Part shown: positions 1 to 8,358 of the stretch, one piece after another
How the letters are laid out: every line of letters starts with the position of its first letter
How positions within the stretch are numbered: the first letter of the stretch is position 1
Source of the DNA: Rhodanobacter thiooxydans LCS2
GTDB lineage: Bacteria > Pseudomonadota > Gammaproteobacteria > Xanthomonadales > Rhodanobacteraceae
Reading direction: 5' to 3'
Assembly (NCBI RefSeq): GCF_000264375.1
Contig: NZ_AJXW01000043.1
Span: 124,001 to 188,000, forward strand
DNA: 64,000 nt
Translations under genes and position numbers: made by a program
Notes under the pieces: generated by a model
What the model was told of the DNA's origin: nothing
Database searches by the model: none
What the model saw: only the letters and a program-made list of their open reading frames with translations

Positions 1-665
1 TCGTTGCCGATCAGGCGACTGTCGGTGACGATGCCGCGGGTGGCGAGGTCGGGGTAGTGGTCGGCGAGCTGGAACGGGGTGATCTCGTCCTTGAATTCGC
101 CGGCGGCCTGGGCGGCCAGCGCACGGCGGTGGCTTTCCACCGAGAACGCGTCCTGCTGCTCGCGGCTGACCTTCCACTTTTTCGCCACGTTCTCGGCGGT
201 GATGCCCATGCCGTAGGCGATGCCGATGTGTTCGTTGTCGAAGATGGCCGGGTTCATCGCCACCTTGTGGCCCATCATCGGCACCATGCTCATGCTCTCG
301 GTACCGCCGGCGAGCATCAGGTCGTCCAGGCCCAGGCGGATGCGGTCGGCGGCCATTGCCACCGATTGCAGGCCGGAGGAGCAGAAGCGGTTGACGGTGA
401 CGCCGGGCACGGTGTCGGGCAGGCCGGCGAGCAGCAGGCCGATACGCGCCACGTTCATGCCTTGCTCGGCCTCGGGCATGGCGCAGCCGATGATGACGTC
501 GCCGATCTGGTGCGGATCGATGCCGGGGTATTGCGCCATCACGGCGCGGATCACGTGGGCGAGCATGTCGTCCGGACGGGTGTTGCGAAACACGCCGCGC
601 GGCGCCTTGCCGACCGGGGTGCGGGTGGCGGCGACGATGTAGGCGTCTTGCACTTGCTTGGTCAT
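1..665 (-). CDS. acetyl-CoA acyltransferase (thiolase), 3' end outside window
   Basis: Thiolase-family enzyme that cleaves 3-ketoacyl-CoA to acetyl-CoA in fatty-acid beta-oxidation. The 221 N-terminal residues are present and the C-terminal half runs off the left edge. The nucleophile Cys lies near residue 95 in VNRFCSSGLQS, and the N-terminal half continues through AGGTESMS, typical of FadA/FadI enzymes. The ATG at 665 gives the family's usual N-terminus (VAATRTPVGK). It lies downstream of the FadB-like gene on the same strand, 154 nt away across a REP-like palindrome, so they probably form one operon. FadA versus FadI type cannot be decided from this half. Confidence 0.93.
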   Translation of the reverse strand, partial: MTKQVQDAYIVAATRTPVGKAPRGVFRNTRPDDMLAHVIRAVMAQYPGIDPHQIGDVIIGCAMPEAEQGMNVARIGLLLAGLPDTVPGVTVNRFCSSGLQSVAMAADRIRLGLDDLMLAGGTESMSMVPMMGHKVAMNPAIFDNEHIGIAYGMGITAENVAKKWKVSREQQDAFSVESHRRALAAQAAGEFKDEITPFQLADHYPDLATRGIVTDSRLIGN

Positions 666-718
666 GGGATTTGCTCCGTGGCGTCGCGCGAACCGCGGCG
701 ACGCGCTTTTGTTTTGAT

Positions 719-800
719 CGTCATTCCGGTGAAAGCCGGAATCCAGTGTCTTGGCTTGGTGCCTTGAAGTCGCTGGATCCCAGCTTGCGCTGGGATGACG
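719..800. repeat. REP-like composite palindrome between beta-oxidation genes
   Basis: Two palindromic arms, GTCATTCCGGTGAAAGCCGG and CCCAGCTTGCGCTGGGATG, are joined by an AATCCAG/CTGGATC inverted pair. The whole stretch begins CGTCATTCC and ends GGGATGACGG, so it can fold as one large or two small hairpins. A related palindrome sits at 13543-13574. This fits the REP/BIME-type intergenic repeats common in Xanthomonadales. It may stabilise or attenuate the mRNA between the two genes (inference). Confidence 0.7.
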
Positions 801-819
801 GCATGGGTGTGGCGGTCGG

Positions 820-3207
820 TCAGTTCCTGAGTGGCTTGCCGGTGGTCATGGTGTGCGCGATACGTGCCTGGGTCTTTTCGGTTTTCGCCAGTTCCACGAA
901 ATGCTTGCGCTCCAGTGCCAGCAGCCATTCCTCGTCTACCTGCGAGCCACGTTCGATCACGCCGCCGCACAGGGTGTCAGCGATGCGCCGGGCGATTTCC
1001 ACGTCGTGCTCGGAGGCGAAGTAACCGGCCTGCAGATTGGCCAGCGAGGCGCGGAAGGTGGCGGTGCCCACGTCGCCGGCGACCGGGATGGCGCGCTGGT
1101 ACAGCGGCGGGCGCCAGCCGGATTCAGCCAGCGAGTTCGCCACCTGCTTGGCCACGTAGAGCAGCTCGTAGGCGTTGAACACCACCACGTCGCTGTCACG
1201 CAGCAGGCCCATGGCCTTGGCCTCGATCGCGCTGGGCGAGACCTTGGCCATCGCCAGGGTCTCGAACACCTTCTTCAGTTCCTCGAATGGATCGGCCGGG
1301 TTGGCCTTGCCAGCGCGTACGGCCAGCTCGTGCAGGCCGCCGCCGGCCGGCAGCAGGCCCACGCCGGCCTCAACCAGGCCGATGTAGCTTTCGAGTGCCG
1401 CAACAGTCCGGGCGGAGTGCATCTGGAACTCGCAGCCGCCGCCGAGCGCCAGGCCGCGCACGGCGGAGACCACCGGCACCAGCGAGTGCTTGATGCGCAT
1501 GCTGGTGCGCTGGAAGTTGGCGACCATCTTCTCGAAGTCGTCGAACTTGCCGGCCTGCAGCAGGCCCAGCGCGCCCTTGAGGTCGGCGCCGGCGGAGAAC
1601 GGCTCGCCGGTCTGCCAGATCACCACCGCCTTGAGCTTCTCCTCGGCGATGCCGATGGCGTGCTGGATGCCGTCGAGCACGTGGTCGTTGACCGTGTGCA
1701 TCTTGGTCTTGAACGAGATGATGCCGATGCCATCGTCGCCCAGCGTCCACAGGCGGATGCCCTCGTTCTCCCACACGGTGCTGCCCTGGTCGAACTTCTC
1801 ACCCAGGATCGGATCGGGGAACAACTGGCGCTGGTAGACCGGTTGCTGCGAGCGCGGCTTGTCGGTCCTGGCGCTGGCCGAGTACGAACCGGCCTTGCCA
1901 TGCACGCCGCTGCGGCCGTCGGTGACCCACGCGGGCAGCGGCGCCTTGCTCATTGCCTTGCCGGCGGCGATGTCTTCGGCGATCCACTGCGCCACCTGCT
2001 GCCAGCCGGCAGCCTGCCAGGTCTCGAACGGGCCGAGCTTCCAGCCGTAGCCCCAGCGGATCGCGAAATCCACGTCGCGCGCGGTGTCGGCGATGTCGGC
2101 CAGGTGATAGGCGGTGTAGTGGAACAGGTCGCGGAAGGTGGCCCACAGGAACTGCGCCTGCCTGTCGCTGCTGGCACGCAGCTTGGCGAATTTCTCGGCG
2201 GGATCCTTGATGGCGAGGATGGCGGCCACTTCGTCCGAGGCCTTCTGCTCGGAAACGCGGTAATCCTGCTTGGCCACGTCAAGCACGACGATGTCCTTGC
2301 CGGCCTTGCGGTAGAAGCCCGCGCCAGTCTTCTGGCCCAGCGCGCCTTTTTCGATCAGGCCGGCCAGCCACACCGGCGCCTTGAAATACTGGTGCCACGG
2401 ATCGTCGGGCAGGGTGTCGGCCATGGTCTTGATGACGTGGGCCATGGTATCCAGGCCGACCACGTCGGCGGTGCGGTAGGTGGCGCTCTTGGGGCGGCCC
2501 ACGGCCGGGCCGGTGAGCGCGTCCACCACGTCGAAGCCCAGTCCGAACTGTTCGGTGTGGTGCATGGTGGCCAGCATCGAGAACACGCCGATGCGATTGC
2601 CGATGAAGTTGGGCGTGTCACGGGCGATCACCACGCCCTTGCCGACGGTGGTGACGAGGAAAGCTTCAAGGCCGTCGACCACCTTCTGGTCGGTGAGCTT
2701 GGTGGGGATCAGCTCGACCAGGTGCATGTAGCGCGGCGGGTTGAAGAAGTGCACGCCCGAGAAGCGGTGGCGCATCTCCTCCGGCAGCGCTTCGGCCAGC
2801 GTGTTGATCGACAGGCCGGAGGTGTTGGAGGCGATGATCGCGGTCGCCGACAGGTGCGGGGCGATCTTCCGGTACAGGTCCAGCTTCCAGTCCATGCGCT
2901 CGGCGATCGCCTCGATCACCAGGTCGACATCCTTCAAGTGCGCCATGTCCTCGTCATAGTTGGCCGGGATGATCGCGGTGGCGAGGTTCTTGTCGGCCAG
3001 CGGCGCGGGCGACAGCCTGGCCAGGTTGGCGATGGCCTTCAGCGCAATGCCGCTCTTCGGACCTTCCTTCGCGGGCAGGTCGAACAGCACGGTTTCGACG
3101 CCGGCGTTGGTCAGGTGCGCGGCGATCTGCGCGCCCATGACACCGGCGCCCAGCACGGCAGCCTTGCGGATGCGCAGCGCTGATGTGGGTGAGTATGCAG
3201 CGGTCAT
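820..3207 (-). CDS. 3-hydroxyacyl-CoA dehydrogenase / enoyl-CoA hydratase fusion (FadB-like)
   Basis: Bifunctional beta-oxidation enzyme of 795 residues. The N-terminal half is the NAD-binding 3-hydroxyacyl-CoA dehydrogenase (GAGVMG Rossmann loop at residues 20-25, then the SNTSGLSI segment). The enoyl-CoA hydratase/isomerase domain is in the C-terminal third (GEPFSAGADLKG, then RGLALGGGCEF). This order, dehydrogenase first, is the reverse of E. coli FadB and resembles FadN-type proteins. It sits 37 nt downstream of the TetR-type regulator and upstream of the thiolase, so the three form a likely operon in which this protein supplies the thiolase's substrate. Confidence 0.93.
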   Translation of the reverse strand: MTAAYSPTSALRIRKAAVLGAGVMGAQIAAHLTNAGVETVLFDLPAKEGPKSGIALKAIANLARLSPAPLADKNLATAIIPANYDEDMAHLKDVDLVIEAIAERMDWKLDLYRKIAPHLSATAIIASNTSGLSINTLAEALPEEMRHRFSGVHFFNPPRYMHLVELIPTKLTDQKVVDGLEAFLVTTVGKGVVIARDTPNFIGNRIGVFSMLATMHHTEQFGLGFDVVDALTGPAVGRPKSATYRTADVVGLDTMAHVIKTMADTLPDDPWHQYFKAPVWLAGLIEKGALGQKTGAGFYRKAGKDIVVLDVAKQDYRVSEQKASDEVAAILAIKDPAEKFAKLRASSDRQAQFLWATFRDLFHYTAYHLADIADTARDVDFAIRWGYGWKLGPFETWQAAGWQQVAQWIAEDIAAGKAMSKAPLPAWVTDGRSGVHGKAGSYSASARTDKPRSQQPVYQRQLFPDPILGEKFDQGSTVWENEGIRLWTLGDDGIGIISFKTKMHTVNDHVLDGIQHAIGIAEEKLKAVVIWQTGEPFSAGADLKGALGLLQAGKFDDFEKMVANFQRTSMRIKHSLVPVVSAVRGLALGGGCEFQMHSARTVAALESYIGLVEAGVGLLPAGGGLHELAVRAGKANPADPFEELKKVFETLAMAKVSPSAIEAKAMGLLRDSDVVVFNAYELLYVAKQVANSLAESGWRPPLYQRAIPVAGDVGTATFRASLANLQAGYFASEHDVEIARRIADTLCGGVIERGSQVDEEWLLALERKHFVELAKTEKTQARIAHTMTTGKPLRN

Positions 3208-3244
3208 TGGCTTCTCCGGATGTGCAAAGGGTGGGACAGATGGA

Positions 3245-3871
3245 TCAGGGATGGCCGAGCCCGGCGACGGCGAAACGGATCAGGTGCTGCGCGGTCTGCT
3301 CGCGGTGCGCGTGCTCGCTGACGTCGCTCTTGCGCTGGATCATGCCGAAGCCGGACATCGCATGGGTCAGCGCGCCGGTGACCAGGTCGATGCGCCAGTA
3401 CAGCTCTTCCTTGCTCAACTGCGGCAGCAGGCGCGCGAATTCGGCGGTGAACTGGCGCATCACGTGGCCGTAGTTCGCCGACAGGAACTGGCGCAGGGTA
3501 TCGTCGTGTTCGGCGAACGCACGGGCCAGCACGCGCATGAACAAGGCGCCGCTGTCATCGTGCGAGAGGTCCAGGGCAGGGCGGATGAACGCCTCCAGCA
3601 CCTCCTCGAGGGTAGTCTGCGGCGCTCCGGCGAGGCAGGACAGGGCGGTCAGGCGGCGTTCGTTCAAGGCATCCAGCCGGCGCCGGAACACTTCCTCGAC
3701 CAGCTTGTCCTTGGAGCCGAAGTGGTAGTTGACGGCAGCCAGATTGACCCCGGCCGCGGCAGTGAGCTGGCGCAGCGAGGCGCCATCGAAGCCGCGCTGG
3801 GCGAACAGGAGTTCGGCGGCGCCGAGTATCCGTTCCTTGGTCGAGCCGGAGCTGTTCACGGGCGGAACCAT
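3245..3871 (-). CDS. psrA: TetR-family regulator, PsrA-like fatty-acid sensor
   Basis: TetR/AcrR repressor of 208 residues. The helix-turn-helix spans about residues 10-56 (ERILGAAELLFAQRGF, then GVNLAAVNYHFGSKDKL), the pattern of Pseudomonas PsrA. PsrA releases DNA on binding long-chain fatty acids and derepresses beta-oxidation. Two CAAAC-N4-GTTTG palindromes lie just upstream (3891-3904 and 3932-3945), matching the published PsrA operator, so autoregulation together with the downstream fadB-like and thiolase genes is likely. The symbol is by similarity. The ATG at 3871 is the only start giving the full HTH. Confidence 0.85.
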   Translation of the reverse strand: MVPPVNSSGSTKERILGAAELLFAQRGFDGASLRQLTAAAGVNLAAVNYHFGSKDKLVEEVFRRRLDALNERRLTALSCLAGAPQTTLEEVLEAFIRPALDLSHDDSGALFMRVLARAFAEHDDTLRQFLSANYGHVMRQFTAEFARLLPQLSKEELYWRIDLVTGALTHAMSGFGMIQRKSDVSEHAHREQTAQHLIRFAVAGLGHP

Positions 3872-3890
3872 CCATCGGCCAGAGGCCGTT

Positions 3891-3945
3891 CAAACGATCG
3901 TTTGAGCATACGCGGACAGCTTGTCGGCCGTCAAACGGGCGTTTG
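3891..3945. promoter_or_regulatory. two PsrA-type operators
   Basis: CAAACGATCGTTTG (3891-3904) is a perfect 14-bp palindrome and CAAACGGGCGTTTG (3932-3945) has perfect 5-bp arms. Both fit the known PsrA consensus (G/C)AAAC-N2-4-GTTTG(C/G). They lie 20 and 61 nt upstream of the TetR-type start and 146-200 nt upstream of ndk. Control of the beta-oxidation operon is the simplest reading; an effect on ndk is possible but unproven. Confidence 0.8.
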
Positions 3946-4090
3946 TCGCCAGCCGCCGGCGACTTGCGTATGAGTTAGAATCTGTCAGACTTTCGTGGGC
4001 TAAACCCGCAATCCAAGTCGGAATTGGCCACTCGCCGGCCTGCCGGCCTACCTCTTTTCCCATCCATCCGTTTTCCCGGAGCAGACCCGT

Positions 4091-4516
4091 ATGGCGCTGG
4101 AGCGCACTCTTTCCATCATCAAACCCGATGCCGTTGCCAAGAACGTCATTGGTGAAATCTATGCTCGCTTTGAAAAAGCCGGCCTGAAGATTGTCGCCGC
4201 GCGCATGAAGCAGCTGTCACGCGCCGAGGCGGAAGGTTTCTATGCGGTACACCGCGAGCGCCCGTTTTTCAAGGCGCTGGTCGAGTTCATGATCTCCGGT
4301 CCAGTAATGATCAGCGTGCTGGAAGGCGAGAACGCCGTGCTGGCCCACCGCGACCTGATGGGCGCCACCAATCCGAAGGAAGCCGCGCCGGGCACGATTC
4401 GCGCCGACTTCGCCGAGTCGATTGACGCCAATGCCGTGCATGGCTCCGACGCCACTGACACCGCCAAGGTGGAGATCGCATATTTTTTCGCGGCAACGGA
4501 TGTCCTGTCGCGTTAA
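4091..4516 (+). CDS. ndk: nucleoside-diphosphate kinase
   Basis: Transfers the gamma-phosphate of ATP to nucleoside diphosphates through a phospho-histidine. The 141 residues match the family's usual length. The N-terminus [12 protein letters not shown] and the active-site His117 in [10 protein letters not shown] are in the standard positions. It is followed by a tandem double-hairpin repeat and then rlmN, the order seen in many Xanthomonadales. The ATG at 4091 gives the normal N-terminus. Confidence 0.98.
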   Translation: MALERTLSIIKPDAVAKNVIGEIYARFEKAGLKIVAARMKQLSRAEAEGFYAVHRERPFFKALVEFMISGPVMISVLEGENAVLAHRDLMGATNPKEAAPGTIRADFAESIDANAVHGSDATDTAKVEIAYFFAATDVLSR

Positions 4517-4519
4517 TTG

Positions 4520-4634
4520 GTGCGTTCATTCGTGAACGCGAAAACCAAATAGCGGCTATCCGTGGCCGCACAGTTGAAACAAGTGCGTTCATCCTTGAAC
4601 GCGAAGATCAAAAAGCGGCCATCCGTGGCCGCAC
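4520..4634. repeat. tandem 52-nt double-hairpin repeat (2 copies)
   Basis: Two 52-nt units (4520-4571 and 4583-4634) repeat with a 63-nt period and about six differences. Each holds two stem-loops: GCGTTCA / TGAACGC around a TTCG or TCCT tetraloop, and GCGGC(C/T)A / TGGCCGC around a TCCG loop (left arm imperfect in copy 1). The 11-nt linkers after each unit are also alike. The block fills the ndk-rlmN gap and ends 21 nt before the rlmN start. It could act as a transcript-stabilising or attenuating structure (inference). Confidence 0.8.
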
Positions 4635-4655
4635 TATTCAAATAAGAGCGTTTAC

Positions 4656-5786
4656 TTGAACCAAGTTGTTGCCAGCTCGAACAAGGTCAACCTGCTCGAC
4701 TTCGATCGCCAGGGTCTGCGTGATTTCTTCACGCAGATCGGCGAGAAGCCGTATCGCGCCGAGCAGGTGATGAAGTGGATCTACCACGACCTGGAAGACA
4801 ACTTCGAGAACATGACCGACGTGGGCAAGGCGCTGCGCGCCAAGCTCACCGAGGCCTGCTACATCGGCGCGCCGAAGACGCTGCTGGACAAGGTGGCCAC
4901 CGACGGCACGCACAAGTGGCTGCTCGGCATGGACAGCGGCAACGCGATCGAGACGGTTTACATCCCCGAGCCGACCCGCGGCACCTTGTGCGTCTCCTCA
5001 CAGATCGGCTGCGCGCTGAACTGCCAATTCTGCTCCACCGGTGCGCAGGGCTTCAACCGCAACCTGTCCACCGCCGAGATCATCGGCCAGGTGTGGGTGG
5101 CGGCGAAGTACCTGGGCAACGTCACCCACCAGAATCGCCGCATCACCAACGTGGTGATGATGGGCATGGGCGAGCCGCTGGCCAATTTCGACAACGTGCT
5201 GAAGGCGATGAAGCTGATGCGCGACGACCTTGGCTTCGGCCTGGCGGCGAAGCGTGTCACGCTGTCCACCGCCGGTCTGGTGCCGCTGATCGACCAGTTG
5301 TCGGATGCGATCGATGTGTCGCTGGCGGTGTCGCTGCACGCGGCCAACGACGAGCTGCGCACCGAGCTGATGCCCATCAACAAGCGCTATCCGCTCGCCG
5401 AGCTGCTGGCGGCCTGCCAGCGCTGGATTGCACGCAAGCCGCGCACCTCGATCACCTTCGAGTACACCTTGATGCAGGGCGTCAACGACCAGCCCGAGCA
5501 TGCCCGCCAGCTGATCAAGCTGATGCGCAAGCTGCCGACCTGCAAGGTCAACCTGATCCCGTTCAACCCTTTTCCGGGTACCCAGTTCAAGCGCTCGGCC
5601 CCGGAAGACATCCACCAGTTCCAGACACAGCTGTTGAATGCCGGCGTGCTGACCATGTTGCGGCGCACCCGCGGCGACGACATCGATGCTGCCTGCGGCC
5701 AACTGGCCGGGCAGGTCACCGACCGCACCCGGCGCAGCGCCGATATCCGCAAACGGCAGGACGAGGGGGCAACGCATGCGATTTGA
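4656..5786 (+). CDS. rlmN: 23S rRNA / tRNA adenine-C2 methyltransferase RlmN
   Basis: Radical-SAM enzyme that methylates C2 of A2503 in 23S rRNA and A37 of some tRNAs. The 376 residues carry the cluster motif C119-ALN-C123-QF-C126 and the mechanistic second cysteines, Cys112 not being one; the conserved C-terminal Cys is in DIDAACGQL. The start is a TTG at 4656; no ATG or GTG lies between it and residue 39, and the N-terminus is of normal length. Little Shine-Dalgarno sequence is visible, and the tandem hairpins directly upstream may influence initiation. The 3' end overlaps pilF by 11 nt. Confidence 0.96.
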   Translation: MNQVVASSNKVNLLDFDRQGLRDFFTQIGEKPYRAEQVMKWIYHDLEDNFENMTDVGKALRAKLTEACYIGAPKTLLDKVATDGTHKWLLGMDSGNAIETVYIPEPTRGTLCVSSQIGCALNCQFCSTGAQGFNRNLSTAEIIGQVWVAAKYLGNVTHQNRRITNVVMMGMGEPLANFDNVLKAMKLMRDDLGFGLAAKRVTLSTAGLVPLIDQLSDAIDVSLAVSLHAANDELRTELMPINKRYPLAELLAACQRWIARKPRTSITFEYTLMQGVNDQPEHARQLIKLMRKLPTCKVNLIPFNPFPGTQFKRSAPEDIHQFQTQLLNAGVLTMLRRTRGDDIDAACGQLAGQVTDRTRRSADIRKRQDEGATHAI

Positions 5787-6564
5787 CCGGGCCGTGATCT
5801 TCAGCCTGCTGTTGCCGCTGGCCGGCTGCGTCACCACGCACACCGACAGCAGCTCGCTGGGCAAGAGCATGCCGCAGAGCAGCAAGGCGGATCAGGCGGA
5901 AGACGCCGCGCGGATCCATACCGAGCTGGGCCAGCGCTACATGGCCAACGGCGACCTGCAGACCGCGCTGGAAAAACTGACCAAGGCACTGCAGTTCGAC
6001 CCCAACTACGCGCCGGCGCATACCGTGATCGCGGTGCTGTACGAGCGTATCAACAAGCTGCCTGAAGCCGAGCAGCATTACCGCAAGGCAGTGGCGCTGG
6101 AACCGGCCAAGGGCGCGCCGAACAACAACCTCGGCGTGTTCCTTTGCCACACCGGCAAGATCGCCGAGGCGAACCAGTATTTCCAGAAAGCCGTCGCCGA
6201 TCCGTTCTACCAGACCCCCGACGTGGCGCTGGCCAACGCCGGCGTCTGCCAGCTGCGCGCCAACGACGTCGCCGGGGCCGAAGCGAGTTTTCGTGACGCC
6301 ATCGCAAGAAATCCCAATAATGCAGAGGCACTCTTCCAGCTTGCCAACACGCTTTATCTGCACAAGGATGCATTTCGCGCCAGGGCTTTCCTCCAGCGGT
6401 ACGATGCGCTGGGCAAGCCGACTGCCGCGTCGCTCAAGCTAGGCCACGACATCGAAACCCGACTGGGCAACCTGGAAGGTGCCCGTTCCTACAGCAAGCG
6501 ATTGCTCAGCCAGTTCCCGGATTCGGAACAGGCGCACACCGTAGACACCACTGCCAGCCCATGA
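5776..6564 (+). CDS. pilF: type IV pilus biogenesis/stability lipoprotein PilF (PilW)
   Basis: Outer-membrane pilotin of type IV pili, needed for PilQ secretin assembly. It has 262 residues with a lipoprotein signal ending LLLPLAGC (acylated Cys18) and then tetratricopeptide repeats ([20 protein letters not shown]-like units) over about residues 50-250. The ATG at 5776, inside the end of rlmN, is chosen because it gives the lipobox directly; longer in-frame starts do not. The gene overlaps the RodZ-like gene by 4 nt (ATGA), which suggests translational coupling. Confidence 0.93.
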   Translation: MRFDRAVIFSLLLPLAGCVTTHTDSSSLGKSMPQSSKADQAEDAARIHTELGQRYMANGDLQTALEKLTKALQFDPNYAPAHTVIAVLYERINKLPEAEQHYRKAVALEPAKGAPNNNLGVFLCHTGKIAEANQYFQKAVADPFYQTPDVALANAGVCQLRANDVAGAEASFRDAIARNPNNAEALFQLANTLYLHKDAFRARAFLQRYDALGKPTAASLKLGHDIETRLGNLEGARSYSKRLLSQFPDSEQAHTVDTTASP

Positions 6565-7556
6565 CCTCCATGCAGCAGCCTCAACCGCCCGAGCAGGGCT
6601 CAAGTGAGCCAGGGTTGTTCGGTATCCATTTGCCTGACTTGAATGTAGCGCCGGCAAACCCTCACACGGTGAGTTTCGGCAGTCGCCTGCATGCGGCGCG
6701 TGAAGCCCATGGCCTGGATCTGGAAGCCTGCGCCCATGCATTGAGGCTGCCTGTCCGGGTGCTGCGTCAGCTCGAGCACGACCAGTACGACGGCATCGAC
6801 TCCAAGATCTATCTGGCCAGCTACATCCGCAAGTACGGCCACCATCTGGGCATCAACGAGGCGTCACTCCAGGTCGAGCTCGATCGCATCAAGCAGATCG
6901 AGCCGCCGCTGGTGGCCACCGGCGGTATCTCGCATTCGCGCTTCCTGCTCGATCGCTACGCCACTGCCGCCACCTACGTCGTGTTGACCGCAGTGATCGT
7001 GGTACCGATGATCTGGCTGGGCGTGCGCGGCACGCTGGATCGCGACCTCAGCCACCTTGCGCCGCTGGATGCCGCTCCGGTTGCCCAGTCGGAAGCCCCC
7101 GCCACCCATGTTGCCGCGCCCGACGCGCGCGTGGCGGCCGCGGCTCCGCAAAACCCGCCCAAGGCAGAAGCTCCGCAGGCACAGGAGCAGCCGCTACTGG
7201 CCTCGATGGCGCCGTTTCCGAACCTGGATAACGCCAGCCTGCCGCCGGTCAAGCCGGTCGCCCCTGCCGCGAGCAGCGAAGCGGGCAGCCACAGCCTGAG
7301 CCTCAGCCTTTCCGCATCGAGCTGGGTCGAAGTGACCCGGGCCGACGGCACGCGGCTGGAATACGGCCTGCTTCCGGCCGGCAGCAACAAGTCCTATCGC
7401 AGCGACCAGCCGCTGGATGTGCGCATCGGCAACGCCAGCGGCGCCCAGGTCAGCATCGACGGCAGCGCGATCGGCCTCGACGATTTCCGGCACGCCAACG
7501 TGGCTCACTTCCGCCTGCAGATGCAGGACGGCAAGGCCTCCGCAGCCAGCCTCTGA
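6561..7556 (+). CDS. rodZ: RodZ-like helix-turn-helix membrane protein
   Basis: Cytoskeleton-associated morphogenesis protein of 331 residues. The N-terminal HTH of the RodZ type (about residues 35-105: GSRLHAAREAHGLDLEAC, then YIRKYGHHLGI) is followed by one membrane helix near residues 135-155, an Ala/Pro/Glu-rich periplasmic linker and a C-terminal DUF4115 beta domain (SWVEVTRADG, then GNASGAQVSIDG). It starts within the pilF stop codon. RodZ links MreB to the wall-elongation complex. The symbol is by domain order. Confidence 0.88.
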   Translation: MTSMQQPQPPEQGSSEPGLFGIHLPDLNVAPANPHTVSFGSRLHAAREAHGLDLEACAHALRLPVRVLRQLEHDQYDGIDSKIYLASYIRKYGHHLGINEASLQVELDRIKQIEPPLVATGGISHSRFLLDRYATAATYVVLTAVIVVPMIWLGVRGTLDRDLSHLAPLDAAPVAQSEAPATHVAAPDARVAAAAPQNPPKAEAPQAQEQPLLASMAPFPNLDNASLPPVKPVAPAASSEAGSHSLSLSLSASSWVEVTRADGTRLEYGLLPAGSNKSYRSDQPLDVRIGNASGAQVSIDGSAIGLDDFRHANVAHFRLQMQDGKASAASL

Positions 7557-7707
7557 TCGCCACCGCGGGCCGCTGCGTGCGGCCCATATCGGTTATGCTT
7601 GCCCACTTGGTTCGCTCGGCAACGAGCGGACGCAAGCGGCTTTTACTCTGGTTACCACACTGGCCTGTGTCCGCGTCCGCGCGAGTGGCCTCTTGAATGG
7701 TGATTGC

Positions 7708-8358
7708 ATGGCATTTGAAGAATACGACAAGTACGAACAAAGCGAGCTGGTGCAGAAATGGCTGCGCGACAATGGCATGTCGATCGTCGTCGGCATCGCG
7801 ATCGGCCTGGTCGGCATCTTCGGTTGGCAACAGTGGCGCAACCATCAGGCCCGCAACGAAGGCGCGGCCTCGCAGATCTACCAGCAGATCCAGGTCGCGC
7901 AGGCATCCGGCAAACCGGATACCGCCTCGCAGCTGACGGACCAGTTGATGAAGGATTACGCCAAGTCGCCGTTTGCCGTGTTCGCCGTCAGCGAGCGCGC
8001 CAGGCAACAGGTGCAGGCGGGCCAGCTGGACAAGGCCGAGGCGTCGCTGGAATGGGCCGAGGCCCATGCCGGCGCGCCGCCGCTGAAGTCGCTGACCTTG
8101 CTGCGTATCGCGCAGGTGGAACTGGCGCGCGACCACGGCCCGCAGGCGCTGGCCACGCTGGATCGCATCCCGGCCGACAGCTACCAGGGGTTGGTGCAGG
8201 AACTCCGCGGCGATGTACTGGTCAAGCTTGGACGCTCCGATGAAGCACGCAAGGCCTACCAGACGGCCCTGACTGCCCTGGGCGAGGAAGCGCCGCAACG
8301 CGGTGCCTTGCAGATGAAACTCGATGATCTGGCCATGGCCGGGAAGCAGGGTGCATGA
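7708..8358 (+). CDS. yfgM: YfgM-family TPR membrane protein (SecYEG-associated)
   Basis: Bitopic inner-membrane protein of 216 residues: short cytoplasmic N-terminus (EEYDKYEQSELVQKW), one membrane helix near residues 23-41 (SIVVGIAIGLVGIFGWQQW) and a periplasmic TPR-like domain. In E. coli YfgM works beside PpiD at the SecYEG translocon. The ATG at 7708 is chosen because it gives the family N-terminus; the open frame extends farther upstream without a plausible start. It overlaps bamB by 4 nt. The hisS gene often found upstream is absent here. Confidence 0.9.
   Translation: MAFEEYDKYEQSELVQKWLRDNGMSIVVGIAIGLVGIFGWQQWRNHQARNEGAASQIYQQIQVAQASGKPDTASQLTDQLMKDYAKSPFAVFAVSERARQQVQAGQLDKAEASLEWAEAHAGAPPLKSLTLLRIAQVELARDHGPQALATLDRIPADSYQGLVQELRGDVLVKLGRSDEARKAYQTALTALGEEAPQRGALQMKLDDLAMAGKQGA

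Noticed and set aside
853-3183. 776-codon open frame antisense to the FadB-like gene
   Set aside because: Low-complexity His/Gly/Val-rich translation with no domain; a shadow of a GC-rich gene whose sense product is clear.
4520-4634. Possible CRISPR array
   Set aside because: Only two units, each made of two hairpins, linkers of 11 nt and no spacers of normal length or cas genes.
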